A DNA stretch of 64,000 nt from Primulina eburnea (Eukaryota > Streptophyta > Magnoliopsida > Lamiales > Gesneriaceae), in NCBI RefSeq assembly GCF_022965805.1, contig NC_133103.1, forward strand, positions 33,513,281 to 33,577,280. Reading direction: 5' to 3'. The translations under genes were made by a program, and so were the position numbers. Positions 24,003 to 36,078 of the stretch are shown here, piece by piece. Position 1 is the first letter of the stretch. Every line of letters starts with the position of its first letter. Below the pieces are notes generated by a model. That model was given only the letters and a program-made list of their open reading frames with translations, did not search any database and was not told the origin of the DNA.

Positions 24003-25993
24003 TGTAAGGCTCGTGGTTATTAGTTTTTAATGACGAACGATTTGGAGAATACGAGAATGCATGAAATGCAAAGAGGGAGGAAAATACATGAGAAATGAGG
24101 GTTTTGCAAGACTGCACCCGCGCTCAGAACAAGAGTTCACCCGCGGTCATAAATCATGGAATTTTGAATGTGCTGCCGAAGCCATACCGCACCCGCAGTG
24201 CTTGTAGACACCGCACCCGCGGTGCATGGACAGTAAGTTAGCCAAAATTTCCGTAGCAACACCGCACCCGCGGTGCGGCAAGACCGCACCCGCGGTGTAA
24301 AGACCGCACCTGCGGTGTTGTAAAGACCGCACCCGCGGTCGGCATTTTAGGAAAATGAAATTGTGGACGAAGCCTGAGCGCACCCGCGGTCTGAACATGA
24401 GCGCACCCACGGTGCTGCATGCGAGAAATCCACCCCTTCTTCTTCTCTTGACACATGGCATATATATATATAGAAGTTATGCTGATTCAGTCATTTCTTC
24501 ATTCCAGCAGCTGAGAACGAGAGCTTTCTTAGAATCCTCAAGTTTCTTCAAAACTTTGAGGTAAGATTTATCAAGATTTAGCTATCCGATTTTAAATTCA
24601 AGCTTAGATTATTGATCCTTGCATCAAGAGCTTCAAAGTGATGTAAGTTTCTTTAACTTCAGCATGGTTTGAAAAACATGTATTGGAGAAAATGTATTAT
24701 GCATATAGATAAGTGTTCTTGTGATGATTATGAGGTTATAATCGAAACCGGAACGAAGAAATGATAGCGTATGCATTTACTAGGAATTTCCAGCATGTAT
24801 TGAATCGAGATTGTGCAGATTTTGAGAGTATAATGTTCTAAGAGGTTGATTTTTGATTGTGGAAATTAGATATTGAGATATGATGAAAGTTGAATTGATC
24901 GGTATTGAGAAATCACGTCGTTATACCGTCAAATTGTATCTAGATTTGGTTATTGTTGTTTGAGTTGTGTATTGATAGAATGCACATTGATGGTGCCATT
25001 TCAGATTTATATTGGCAACGTGATAGCGAGATTTCGACTACATCACAGACTTTGCGACACGAAAGGTATAAGTCATGTTTGTTTGGGAAGCCACAACTCA
25101 AATAAGATATTATTTGAGTTTCCCAACCAAAATCACATACTAGTATTGTTGTATATATATGGTAACATGTTTATGACTTGTTTATAGAATTATATTCAAA
25201 TCTTGTTACATGATTATGCTTTGATTATAGAATTGTATTCAAGCATGTAAGATTATGGTAATATTCAGATATGAATATGAGCATGCTTTGTTACAGGTTG
25301 ATAGTCATTGCATTTAAGATAGGAGAGTCGTTGACAGCCATTGTCAACTATCTAGATGTTCGGTGTATCTCAGCTTAGGAGCAGCCTCGACTCCTATTGC
25401 AGTCGTTGATACAGCTCAGACCGAAGTCTAGGAATAAGACGTACAGTCACACCGAGTGGGAGGGTAGGTGACAGCCATTGACGTCTTATTCACACCGGGA
25501 TCCCTAGAGTTCTAGTCGAGTCGAGTACAGGCATGGTTTGATTCGCATTGCATTGCATGTGCATATGATTTCATTCATGATAGTATGTTTCATGTTTAAT
25601 TGATTATATGCATGTATACATGTTTATACTGGGATTTGTTCTCACCGGAGTTTCCGGCTGTTGTTATTTCTGTATGTGTGCATAACAACAGGTGGGGCAG
25701 GATCTGGGTCACGCAGATGATGAGAGATGGACATAGCGTGGTGATCTCGGGCTTAGCAGAAGGACTAGTGGTTGTACCTTTGACATGTACTGTATTTAAT
25801 TACTAGTTTGTTGAGTATGGATGGACAAGACATGTTGTATGTTATGTTGGTACATTATAGTTGTAATTTAAATAAAGAATTTATGTTTATTTATATTCAT
25901 TAGATTTAATGTTGAAAAGCGAAAATTTGACCCACTTTTTAAATTAAAGATCCATTACATCCCAAAGAAAGAGTTAGAGCCCGGGTCCCCACA
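24003..25993 (+). repeat. B 3' LTR (1991 bp)
   Basis: Same length and ends as the 5' LTR. Several of the few differences fall in the palindrome array (24114-24418) and are CG to TG or CA changes, for example GCACCTGCGGTG and GCACCCACGGTG. Confidence 0.95.
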
Positions 25994-28141
25994 CCGCCCG
26001 AGCGCCAATGCACCATAAATGGGAGAGTTTGACAGAAAGTCTGGCGCCCGAGCGGTAGAAAGTTACCGCCCGAGCGCCAGTGTTCTCCGAGATGATAATC
26101 AAACAGAAAAGGTGGCGCCCGAGCGGTAGAAAAGTACCGCTCGAGCGCCAATGGAATAAAGAGCCACGCACCGAACAGAAAGTGTCGCGCCCGAGCGGTA
26201 CTTTCTTACCGCTCGAGCGCGAGACGTGGAATAGGCTAGACGAGACACTTGCCTTCTTGCATGCATCGTAAATGTATATATATATATATATATGTATACT
26301 TCGCAAAATTCCTCAGAAACGAGGATAAAGAATCGAGAAAGGTTTCTGAAAAAGAGTGAAATATCCTTACGCCTTTTGTGAGAAATCCGTCCGTCTGTTT
26401 TTGAATCCGATTATAGTACTGTGTTCCTATCAACGCAGGCTACAACTAGAATTAAGTTTTGTTACGTTTAGACAAGATTTGAATTTATGATATTGTCAGA
26501 ATTGAATATGATTCAGATATGGTGTTCCTGCTACAGTAGATATTATAGAATTGAAGTTAGATTGAAGAACAGATTGTTTCTGTATTTGTTATGATTTTCG
26601 AAAGATATTGACAGAGATTCGATATCAGATTTGTGTTATCGTTGAGATTAGGAGTTATGTCAGTATTGATTATGAGTTTTGGTATTATATCTGTGATGTT
26701 TGGATTGACGGGATTATCGAGACAGTATTGTTATGCCGTCGAAACATCAATGAATTGATATTGATCAGACTCAGTATTGATTGTGATTATATCGTGATAT
26801 TGTCGTTATAAATTGAATTGTGTCTTGATTCGATATTAATCAGAACAGGCTTTGAACTGAGCTGTATATTGACATAGTCTATTCGATATTGTGAATTCAG
26901 ATTGACATGGACAGACGTGAAATGGAGTCTTCGTCTTCGTCAGATCATGAAGACAAAGGTATAAGTCAATGTGGTATTGGGAGATGGACTTGAGTCGGTT
27001 TAGACTTGGGTTTCCCTAAATCACATACTTTACTTTATTGCATTGATATTTGCATTGATTTATTGTTATACTTGTTTTCTTGAGTTATAGATTACAGGTA
27101 TTAGAAGAGTAATCTTATGACAGAAGTGTCGTTAGTGGTGGGATCGCCACGGGCACATTGCACGATGTCATAAGATGGTGTATTGGCGGTTGTGCCAAAG
27201 ACTGTCACTGGATGATTGAGGGTAGACTGATAGCTTCTTCTATTACTGTTGGTTGATATTATATCGATGTGGATAGATGTATAGGTTCTTCTATTATTGT
27301 TGTTTGATATTATATCGATGTGGATAGATTCATCGTTCTTTCTATTACTGTTAATCGATGTTATATCGATGTGGATAGAATCGGACTTTGTTCTATTACT
27401 GGTAATCGATATCATATCAATGTGAATAGAATCAGGGCTTGCTTTATTACTGGTAATCGATAATATATCAATGTGAATAGAATCAGGGCTTCGTCTATTA
27501 CTGTTAATCGATAATGTATCGGTGTGGATAGAACTGAAGTCTTTTCTATTACTGTTAATCGATACTCTATCGGCGTGGATAGAACTGGAGTCTTTTCTAT
27601 TACTGTTAGTCGATATATACAGACCGACGTCTGGAACCGGGATCCCTAGACTAGGATTGAATCTAGTCTGAATTTTGTAGTTACGAGTATTGTTGACAGT
27701 GTGTTATTGATTATGTTTCAGATTCGTTACATATTGTTGATACCTGATTACATGCTTTATATTTGTTATATGATTGCATGTTTCATTGATTTATACTGGG
27801 AGTTATTTTCACCAGTTTATCCGGCTGTTGTCTTGTCTGTATGTGTACTTGACAACAGGTGGGACAGGTTCAGGGTTGAGGAGATGAGGAGAGATCGAGT
27901 TAGAGTGGAGACTTCGGACTTTGATCTGAGATAGGGTTTGAACAATTGATATTAGATGTTAAACTCTAGTTTGAATAAATGTTTTGTAATACAGGATTTG
28001 TATTTTATATACTGAGATGTATATATGTTTTATTTCACTACGTTCCGCAATTTAAAAAGAAAAATTTTTAGACCCTGTTTTATAATTGATTAATTAGTCC
28101 CAATGATGATTAAGAACTTGATTAGCGTCCGGGTCCCCACA
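25994..28141 (+). repeat. A 3' LTR, second part (with right TSD of B)
   Basis: It opens with the right TSD copy CCGCC (25994-25998) and continues the A LTR from the hairpin array (to about 26222) through TATATATA (26275-26292), the minisatellite (27219-27614) and the stem-loop (27825-27858) to GGGTCCCCACA. AAACC at 28142-28146 is the right TSD of A. Confidence 0.93.
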
Positions 28142-28261
28142 AAACCAGAGTTCAAATACAGTACATGATCAAAAGTACAAACTTCTATTACATCTGCTAT
28201 GCCCGTGATCACCACGCTATATCCATCTCTCATCTCTGTTGCGACCCAGATCCTGCCCTAC

Positions 28262-28295
28262 CTGTTGTTATGTACACATACATACACAACAACAG
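28262..28295 (-). promoter_or_regulatory. C LTR conserved stem-loop
   Basis: On the minus strand CTGTTGTTGTG pairs with CATAACAACAG (one G-T pair) around TATGTATGTGTA. The eighth pair is T-A, as in B, whereas A, E and I have C-G. Confidence 0.7.
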
Positions 28296-29510
28296 CCGGA
28301 AACTCCGGTGAGAACAAATCCCAGTATAAAATATGTATATATGCATATCATGTTATTGACTACAGAATCATAATATATGAATCGGTAATTATGATATATT
28401 AGTAAATACAGATAAATCAATCATGCATATAATCAATCACAATACGTTGCATAATCTAGTAAACGTAATTCATATTATTCAAACTTATATCTTGACTCAA
28501 CTCTTATCTAACTCTAGGGATCCCGGTGTGAATAAGACGTCACTGTCTGTCACCTACCCTCCCTATCGGGGTAACGGTACGTCTTATTCCTAGACTTCGG
28601 TCATGTCTGTATCGAGTGTCTACACACGGAGTCGAACTGCTCCACTGTGACGATACTACCGAACATCTAGTTTGACAAATCTGTCAATGACTCCTATCTC
28701 AAGGCTTGAATACAATTCTATAAACAAGGCATAAACATTCAGAATATAAACATAACCTAGTATGTGATTTTGTTGGGAAACTCAAATTAAATCTCATTGG
28801 AGTTGTGTCTCCCCAAAAAAAACATGAATTATACCTTTCGTTGTTAAACCTTTATCGGTGTCGAAGTCTCGATGTCGAAACGTGGCAAAATGAATCTGAA
28901 ATGGCAAGGTTCAATAGATACAAAATCAATCTTCAACTCAATCAATACCTCAACCAATACATATACGTAGCAATATTCATTCTCGGTACATTTCAACGGC
29001 ATAACGGCGTAAACTTGCGATACCGATAACTCAATAGCAACATAATCAATACCACATATCGATAATTCACAACCACTATCATATACATTTCAAATTCTGA
29101 AATTCTGCATAAACGGATACATATATGTGTTGGAAATTCATAACAAACACATACGGTACCATTTCTTCGCTCCGGTTTCAAATATACCTTCATAATCATC
29201 ACTAGAACATCTAATAATAATCATATCTGATTTCCCTCAATATCTTAACTTCAAAAACTGTAGGAATTGAACAATACTTACATTTTTTCGTAGCCTTCAA
29301 CGCAAGGAGCACGAATATAAGCTTGGATAAAAAATCGGATGAATATATCTTGCCTAAACTAGTTTCAAAATGAAAGAAACCTCTCCCTTCCTAAACTTCT
29401 CTTTCTCTCGGTTATCTGCTGCTCTTTACCAGAAAAATGAAGAATGAAAGACACCTATAGCATCCATGCATGACAAGGGACAAGTGTCTCATTTTTTTGA
29501 ATTACACGTC

Positions 29511-29778
29511 TCGCGCATATGCGCGACATCACTCGCACATATACGCGAGACCTACGGGTCTCGGCAATAAAATTCCTAACTCCTCGCGCATATGCGCGCT
29601 TCATCTCGCGCATATGCGCCAAAGCTTCTGGAGGTATCGCGCATATGCACGTCTTATCTCGTGCATGTGCGCCAATGTCTCTGGACGGGTCGCGCATATG
29701 CGCGCATTTCTTCGCGCATGTGCGCCGATGCTACTGGAATTGTCACGCATATGCGTGCATTTCTTCGCGCATGGCGCC
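29511..29778 (-). repeat. C 5' LTR palindrome array
   Basis: Same array as 2761-3028. Between the two copies several CGC/CAC and CGCG/CGTG differences occur, mostly transitions at CG sites. Confidence 0.88.
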
Positions 29779-29925
29779 AACTGTTCTGTCCTATTTTGAA
29801 TATTTTCTCCTTTCATCTTATGTCTTTCCTACTCCTATCTTACTTAATACTTCCCGTTGCATGTCATGCATACTTATATTTTCCGAGTTTCACATCAATG
29901 AAGACTAATAATCTCGAGCCTTACA

Positions 29926-30260
29926 CCAGGGCTCGAATCAGAGAGGCAAAGACTGTTTCAAAGGGAAGGGCAAAGTGGAATCGAGTCCTAGACCACCGTC
30001 AATTCCAGTTGATCCCGAGAAGCCGCTGTCCTAAGTGCAGCAGACATCATCGAGGAGAGTGCAGACTTGGCACTCATTCTTGTTATCGTTGTGGCACGGC
30101 AGGCCACATTGCTAAAGATTGTCCAAGGGGAGCGAGCAAGGATAAAGTGCAGGGTCGTATCTTTTCGATGACCAAGGAAGGTATAAACCATGATTCATCT
30201 GTGATCTCTAGCGCTATTTTAATTTCAGCCAGAGTAGCTACGACTTTGATTGATACTGGT
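29926..30260 (+). pseudogene. D gag C-terminus and start of protease
   Basis: The open frame resumes at the C boundary. It carries a zinc-binding CPKCSRHHRGEC segment and a CCHC knuckle CYRCGTAGHIAKDC. After a KDKVQGRIFSMTKE linker comes the protease start, ending at LIDTG, where E interrupts. The last five bases CTGGT (30256-30260) are the left TSD copy of E. The frame continues at 54254 with A-T-H-S-F. Confidence 0.9.
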
Positions 30261-32064
30261 TGTAAGGTCCGAGATTATAGAAATGATATTATTTTAAACC
30301 GAGATTATTGAATTAGAGATTTATGGAGTGTTGAATTATATTCCAAGATGTTTGAACTTAATTAGGATTGAAATGGAATTAAAAAGAGTTTTGAGGATTG
30401 AATTTCAAATAGTGAAGAATTCAGGGGCTAAAGTGCAATTATGACTTTAGTGGGACACTTGTCACCACCATGCATTTGGATATATAAAAATACCATTCTT
30501 CCTTTAGATGAAACAGCAAGAACGAAAGAAAGCTTCAAGGAAATCTCAAATTTCTTAATTTGCTTCGAATTTGATTTTATAAGCTCCGATTATCAGAATT
30601 TTGATCTGAACACAGTTCTGTGATTCTCTCGTCGACAGCTACTACAGGACGTAAGTTTTATTGAGTTCTATTATCATTGAAATTATGATATTGGAGGAAT
30701 TATTATTTGATCATTATTATGTGTTCTGGGAATACTAGACATTGCATAATCGAAGTCAGATCGAAGAACAGATTGATTATGAAATTGTTATGATTTTTCA
30801 GATTATATTAATTGGAATTGAATAGATTTGGATTACTGATCGATTACAAATTGTATCGAATATGGGTTATGATCTGTAATTAATATCTGGTGATATGGTA
30901 TTGACGGGAATACTGAGATTGTGCCGTTATGCCGCTGATTTGAGTTAATTCAGATTAATCAGATTCAGAGTTGAATTGAGAATAAAATATTGATATTATG
31001 ATTCTTGATATATCGTTTCAGATTTACAGAGACAGTCTTGAGTTCAGAACTTCGATTGCTTTAGACCGAGACTATAAACGAAAGGTATAAGTCAATGTGG
31101 TATTGGGAGATGGACTTGAGTCAGCTTAGAATTGAGTTTCCCTAAATCACATACTTTACTTTATTGCATTGATTTGATTGATATACTTGTTCTCTTGATT
31201 TATAGATAGCAGGTATCAGACGAGAAATCTTGTGACAAAAGTGCCTGATAGTGGTGGGATCGCCACGGGCACATTGCACGATGTCACAGGATAGTGTAGA
31301 CGTCTTGGGACGGAAGTGCTTGACAGTGGCGGGATCGCCACGGGCACATTGCACGATGTCTCAAGATGGGATATTAGCGATAGAGCTACAGTCCATGACG
31401 GATAGGTCAGGACACCGGATGTTGGTTATATCGAGTAAATAGGATTGGAATTCTTCTATTACGGAATTCGATATAGGAACACCATATTTGGTTATATCGA
31501 GTAATAGGATCAGAGTTCCTTCTATTACGGAATTCGATATAGGAACACCACATTTGGAAACCGGGATCCCTAGACTAGGATTGAGTCTAGTCTGAATGAT
31601 AGAGTTATGATCATTGTCGACAGTCTATGATTGTTTATGTTCAGATTTTGATACATATATCTGTTACCTGATTACATGCTTTATATTTGTTTATATGATT
31701 GCATGTTTCGTTGATTTATACTGGGATTTATTCTCACCGGAGTTATCCGGCTGTTGTCTTGTCTGTATGTGTACATGACAACAGGTGGGACATGATCAGG
31801 GTCCAGAAGATGAGGAGAGATCGTGTGGAGTGGAGACTTCGGACTTGGATGTATATAGGGTTTTGACACTTGATATTTAGATGTTGAACCTTAGTTTTAC
31901 TGATTTTTGGACGATACAGGACTTGTAATTTATTTTATACTGAGTTGTATATTAGTTGATTTCACTACGTTCCGCATTTTAAAAAAAAATTTAGACCCTG
32001 TTTTATAATTGATTAATTAGTCCCAACGATGATTAAGAACTTGATTAGCGTCCGGGTCCCCACA
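30261..32064 (+). repeat. E 5' LTR (1804 bp)
   Basis: It starts TGTAAGGTCCGAGATTATAG and ends GGGTCCCCACA. A TATA-like GGATATATAAAAATA lies at about 30477-30491. No GC-rich palindrome array precedes it, unlike the other families. It has two 75-bp units at 31256-31405 with GGGATCGCCACGGGCACATT, a motif A has once (about 9391). It ends with the shared A/E tail. Confidence 0.92.
31751..31784 (+). promoter_or_regulatory. E LTR conserved stem-loop
   Basis: CTGTTGTC pairs with GACAACAG, loop containing TCTGTATGTGT. In the 3' LTR (53933-53966) the first two stem bases read AA instead of CT. Confidence 0.7.
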
Positions 32065-32450
32065 ACAGGTGGTATCAGAGTGATAGATCCTTTAGGCTGA
32101 GATAGTCAGAGCTGATAGATCCTTTAGACTGAGAGAGAAGAGAATGAGCGGGGTAGATTGAATTTTCTTTCCTTGCATGTGATTGCTAGCATGAGAATTA
32201 TTTCAATGTTGACTTACATTGTGTGTGCTAGCATGATTTATTGCTTTCCTTATTACATGTTTTTTGTTATCTGAGTTGATTACAGCATGTAATTACCAAG
32301 ACTGAATCAGAACCGAGTCTGAATCAGAGGTATATGATCAGAGGAAGGCTGAGACAGATTACATAGATTGGGTTTTGATTTGTTTGATATTCAAATATAC
32401 CACCTCGGAGAATTACAGAAAGGGGTAGTACTTCGACTGAACAGACAGAT
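32065..32450 (+). other. E primer-binding site and leader
   Basis: ACAGGTGGTATCAGAG follows the LTR. The rest resembles the A leader, with one AGAGCTGATAGATCCTTTAG-like segment doubled near 32078-32128. No gene. Confidence 0.7.
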
Positions 32451-33296
32451 ACATCAGAAACTCAGATAGAAGCTAAGATGAGAGAATTTCAGTTATTACA
32501 GCCGCCGATTCTGAGTGGTACCGAGACATCTGAAGATTGTTAGAACTGGTTTGATGATATAGAAATTTTGTTTGATTTACTCGATTGTACAGATGAACAG
32601 AGAGTTAAATTGGTATTTCACCAGTTACGAGAGGCTGCGAGAAGTTGGTGGATTACAATCAAAGGAGTATTAGCACAACGTGGTACTGTGATCACGTGGG
32701 AAGTTTTCAAAATTGAATTCTATCAAAGATTTTTTTCTGTTTCCTACCGGGAGGACAAAAGAGCAGAATTTGAGAATTTGAGCCAAGGGCAACTGAATAT
32801 TGTAGGATATGTGGCTAAATTCTCTACTCTACTGCGTTTTGATCCTCATTTAGTTGGAAATGATGAAGCTGTAGCGGATCAATTCATCAGAGGATTGAAC
32901 TCAGAGATAGTTGCATTGATGAACATACAGCGACCTCACCATTTTGCTGATGTCTTGAGTAGAGCGAAGAAAGCGGAGGCGAGTTTGATTAGACAATTAA
33001 CAAGGTTGTGTGTGAAGCAACCCCAGACACAGCAATCCCCTCTTCGAGTTGATCGTGGCAACACGAGTGGAAAGCAAGATCTGCTGAAAGCTCAAAAGAA
33101 GCCATTCAAGAAGTTAGGGAGTGGTTCCTCTAGTTCTAGTGATTCTAGTTCGAGTTACACTGGAGTGTAGTGCAGAACTTGCGAAGGAAGACATCCCACA
33201 GGACATTGCCAAGGAGTGCTTGGTCGTTGCAATATCTGTAAACAACCAGGGCATTTTGCTAAGGTTTGTCCACAGAGAGGTCCCCGAAGATCTTAG
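32451..33296 (+). pseudogene. E gag pseudogene
   Basis: Homologous to the intact A gag over its length (MREFQLLQPPILSGTETSED; WWITIKG; FYQRFFSVSY; CCHC CNICKQPGHFAKVC). Two in-frame stops: TAG at 32541-32543 after SEDC, and TAG at 33168-33170 after SYTGV. The start codon of A is ATA here. The frame is otherwise continuous to TAG at 33294-33296. Decay is light compared with the pol remains next door. Confidence 0.88.
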
Positions 33297-34215
33297 AGGG
33301 CTGGACCATTAGGATATGTGATTGAGGAACAGACCCAGGGCACACTTGATGATATAGTGACAGGTACTGATCTTTTATGATTATGTTGCATATGTATTGA
33401 TATATACTAATGCATTTCTTAAGATTATCCTGGAATGAGTTGCATGGAGATATGCATTATCTGTTGGGTCTGTATTGCTGTAGTATTAATCTTTGTACCT
33501 TCTGGGGAAGAAAGATTGATATCAGAGATTTCTATGATATATTGTATACTACAGTAAGATGAGAATGAGAATTGAGACAGAGTATGGTGTACTTGTATTG
33601 TCTGATTTGACTGCATTACTGATATTGGTGATATAATGATCAAGTACAGAAAGACAGAAATATTGTAGAATATGTTCCAGACATGGTAAGATTCAGATTA
33701 GAGATAGCTAATGAGTAGAGATTTTGCAATAAGGATTCTAGATTTAGAATTCCTTTGATATTGTCGTATATGACTCGATTGTTACAGAAAGGAACAGATT
33801 GTATCCTTATGTACTCAGTAGATGTACTGAAATCGAGCTTAACATTGGCAGATTTGCCAGTGATATACGAGTTGGCAGATGTTTGCCTAGATAAGATTTT
33901 AGATTTGCTTTATATCAGAAAGATAGATTTCAGAATTTAATTCAGATCAGATACTGATTGTTGTTTTAGAATTCAGTACAGAATAATATTGTATTTACAG
34001 AATGATACAGAATAAATTGAAAGATCAATAGAAGAGTACTGACCAGGAGTTACATCTGTTTTAGTGTTTCTCTTTGGCATGTGTCAGTATCTTCAGAGAT
34101 GTTCTGATAATTCTATGCTTGTTATATCTATGAGATTTTGATATAATTACAGCATTTGATTGATCGAATCGACTATTGGAAGACTGTATTGATTATTCTG
34201 AGAATAAGGATTATT
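33297..34215 (+). pseudogene. E eroded protease/RT region, left part
   Basis: Protease tail remains are readable at 33755-33940 (LLQKGTDCIL-YSVDVLKSS, ADLPVIYELADV, IRKIDFRI). At 34103-34140 the RT block is damaged in the same way as in A. No intact frame. TTATT at 34211-34215 is the left TSD of I. Confidence 0.65.
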
Positions 34216-34507
34216 TGTGGGGACCCGGGCTCTAACTCAATTCTTTTTGGGATTTATTGGATCTTTGCTCGAAAATGTGGGTCAAAATCTTGCTTTTAAC
34301 ATTAACTCAAATGTGTAACCAAAACATGACATATTTTTATAATAATAAAACAACATCAGGTACATACAAGTCTGTTTCGTACAATCATACACTAGTGTTT
34401 AAAAATTTTCAGTACACGTCTAGTACAACAACTAGTAAGCTGCACGCCCGAGATCTCCACGCTATCAACAATCTCTCATCTTCCTCGTGAACCAGATCCT
34501 GCCCCAC

Positions 34508-34541
34508 CTGTTGCCATGCACACATATAGACACGACAACAG
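34508..34541 (-). promoter_or_regulatory. I LTR conserved stem-loop
   Basis: On the minus strand CTGTTGTCGTG pairs with CATGGCAACAG (two G-T pairs) around TCTATATGTGTG. The other I LTR copy is at 41148-41181. Confidence 0.7.
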
Positions 34542-35690
34542 CCGGATAACTCCGGTGAGAACATATCCCAGTATAAAACATGGATGCATGAAATGTAATA
34601 ATCATGTACAAAAGCATAGCATATATCAAGTAACATGAATGCAAATCTAAACATGTAGAAGAATACAAATCTGTATTCAACATTTAAATCTTGACTTGAC
34701 TCATTTCTAATCTAGGGATCCCGGTGTGAATAAGACGGTCTGTCACCTACCCAACCACTCGGGGTGACGGTACGTCTTATTCCTAGACTTCGGTCAACTC
34801 TGTATCGAGGGTCTACACATAGAGCAAATCTACTCCTATGCGTCGATACACCGAAACGTCTAGTTTTGGCCAATCTGCCAATATCTCCTATCTCAGGACT
34901 CGAATATAAATCAATAAACAAGACATTACATAATCAATGTAACAACAATCTAGTATGTGATTTAGGGAAACTCGTATCAAATCTGAATCGAGTTGTGCAA
35001 TCCCGTGACCACATGAATTATACCTTTCTTGTCGCACAGTCTGTGTCGAACCGAAATCTCGAATACCAAGTAGCCAATACAAATCTGAAATGGCAATATA
35101 AAGAGGTACAATATCATTCTCTAACTCAAGCAACACATAATCCAATCAATAATAACTCTTGGTACAAATTGATGGCATAACGACGTAATTCTTCGATACT
35201 GGCCAATTCACAACTCCCATATCAATACCATAATCTCATCAACATCATCATATCAATGACATAATCTTCTCAAACTCTGAAAATCTATATACTCTTCAAT
35301 AATACATGCTGAAAATTCGAAATAGCATCATATGGTATCCGAAAATCGTTCTGATCGCATTTCTATAGTGTGCAACATATCAAGAACACCTTTCACAAAT
35401 CAAATCATAATTTCCCCAACATCTAAAATCTGAAACATGTTGAAAATAGAAGAAACTTACATCCTTGAATAGCTCTTGTTGCAAGGATCACAAATCCGGG
35501 ATCGGAATTAAAATCGGATTTCAAAATCTTGCGAAAATCTAAATTCTAATATGAAGAAGCTTGAAGGAAAGAAAGCTTGCTCTCGGTTCTTGCATGGTGA
35601 AAGTGGAGAAGAATGAGGTGTCATTTCAAAGTATATATATATCATGCCAAGTGTCAACAAGAAATTCAAAGGTGGCATTTCCCATGCAAC

Positions 35691-35878
35691 ACCGCGGGTG
35701 CGGTCACCCCAGCACCGCGGGTGCGCTATCCTTTCGGCTGCCCTTCCATTTTCCGGAATGCTCAGACCGCGGGTGCGGTCATTGCAGGACCGCGGGTGCG
35801 GTCTTGCTTCGCACAATTCCACCCAATTTTCTCTCAATGCACCGCGGGTGCGGTCATTCCTGTACCGCGGGTGCGGTG
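35691..35878 (-). repeat. I 3' LTR palindrome array (ACCGCACCCGCGGT type)
   Basis: Six copies, seen on the plus strand as ACCGCGGGTGCGGT, in three pairs separated by about 30 bases. The same array is in the 5' LTR at 42312-42499. The motif is that of B and D. Confidence 0.9.
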
Positions 35879-35976
35879 TGGCTTCGGCCCAGCTTCACAA
35901 TTCTGATTTAATTGTCATGCATTCTTACCTTTACAAGTCTAACATCAATGCCAGTTAATAATTCTCGAGCCTTACA

Positions 35977-36014
35977 TTTCTCCCCCTCTTAGACAGGAGT
36001 TCGTCCTCGAACTC
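35977..36014 (-). promoter_or_regulatory. I polypurine tract and pre-PPT hairpin
   Basis: On the minus strand GAGTTCG-AGGA-CGAACTC (36014-35997) precedes TAAGAGGGGGAGAAA and the LTR. Here the stem has the G-C form, like A and G. Confidence 0.82.
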
Positions 36015-36078
36015 GCAAGCAATTAATCATGCAAGTATATACAACACAGTATAATCAAAATTGAAAGGAAGACTCACA

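Larger units (their letters stand above)
14225..25993 (+). mobile_element. Element B: Ty3/gypsy chromovirus inside the A 3' LTR
   Basis: Two LTRs of equal length (1991 bp) enclose a damaged but nearly full gag-pol. CCGCC at 14220-14224 and 25994-25998 is the TSD. By eye the LTRs differ at roughly 1% of sites, so B is young. It is the deepest full element in the A/C branch of the nest. Internal disturbances: a foreign block in place of the gag start, a 1.66 kb insertion in protease, a 23-bp duplication and a 1-bp loss. Confidence 0.95.
8067..28141 (+). mobile_element. Element A: non-autonomous gypsy element with intact gag, split by B
   Basis: LTRs of 2335 and about 2331 bp (the second interrupted by B) flank an internal region of only 3635 bp. 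AAACC at 8062-8066 and 28142-28146 is the 5-bp TSD. The internal region has a primer-binding site at about 10404-10418, an intact gag, eroded protease/RT remains, and a polypurine tract. No usable pol is present, so A would need enzymes from another element. The intact gag and near-equal LTRs suggest a fairly recent insertion. Confidence 0.93.
2072..29925 (-). mobile_element. Element C: Ty3/gypsy chromovirus, minus strand, split by A
   Basis: Order on the minus strand: 5' LTR (29925 down to 7880, interrupted by A), primer-binding site, gag-pol (7620-3277), polypurine tract, and 3' LTR (3175 down to 2072, where F is inserted). C lies in the gag of D. Its right boundary at 29925 is followed by CCAGG, which should be one TSD copy; the other lies outside the window. 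The C polyprotein carries several lesions, so C is dead. Confidence 0.9.
28147..29925 (-). repeat. C 5' LTR, main part
   Basis: It continues the C LTR beyond A to its minus-strand start (TGTAAGGCTCGAG) at 29925. It contains the stem-loop at 28262-28295, the GGGATCCC block at 28513-28526 and the palindrome array at 29511-29778. With 7880-8061 the LTR is about 1.96 kb. Confidence 0.92.
34216..35976 (-). repeat. I 3' LTR (1761 bp)
   Basis: Minus-strand start (TGTAAGGCTCGAG) at 35976, end (GGGTCCCCACA) at 34216. It contains the palindrome array at 35691-35878, a TATATATATA run at 35632-35643 just downstream on the minus strand, the stem-loop at 34508-34541 and GGGATCCC at about 34714. Confidence 0.93.

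Noticed and set aside
34216..35976. A solo LTR at this place and a separate element at 40857-42597
   Set aside because: Both LTRs share orientation, enclose one gag-pol frame and have the same TSD TTATT, so they form one element.
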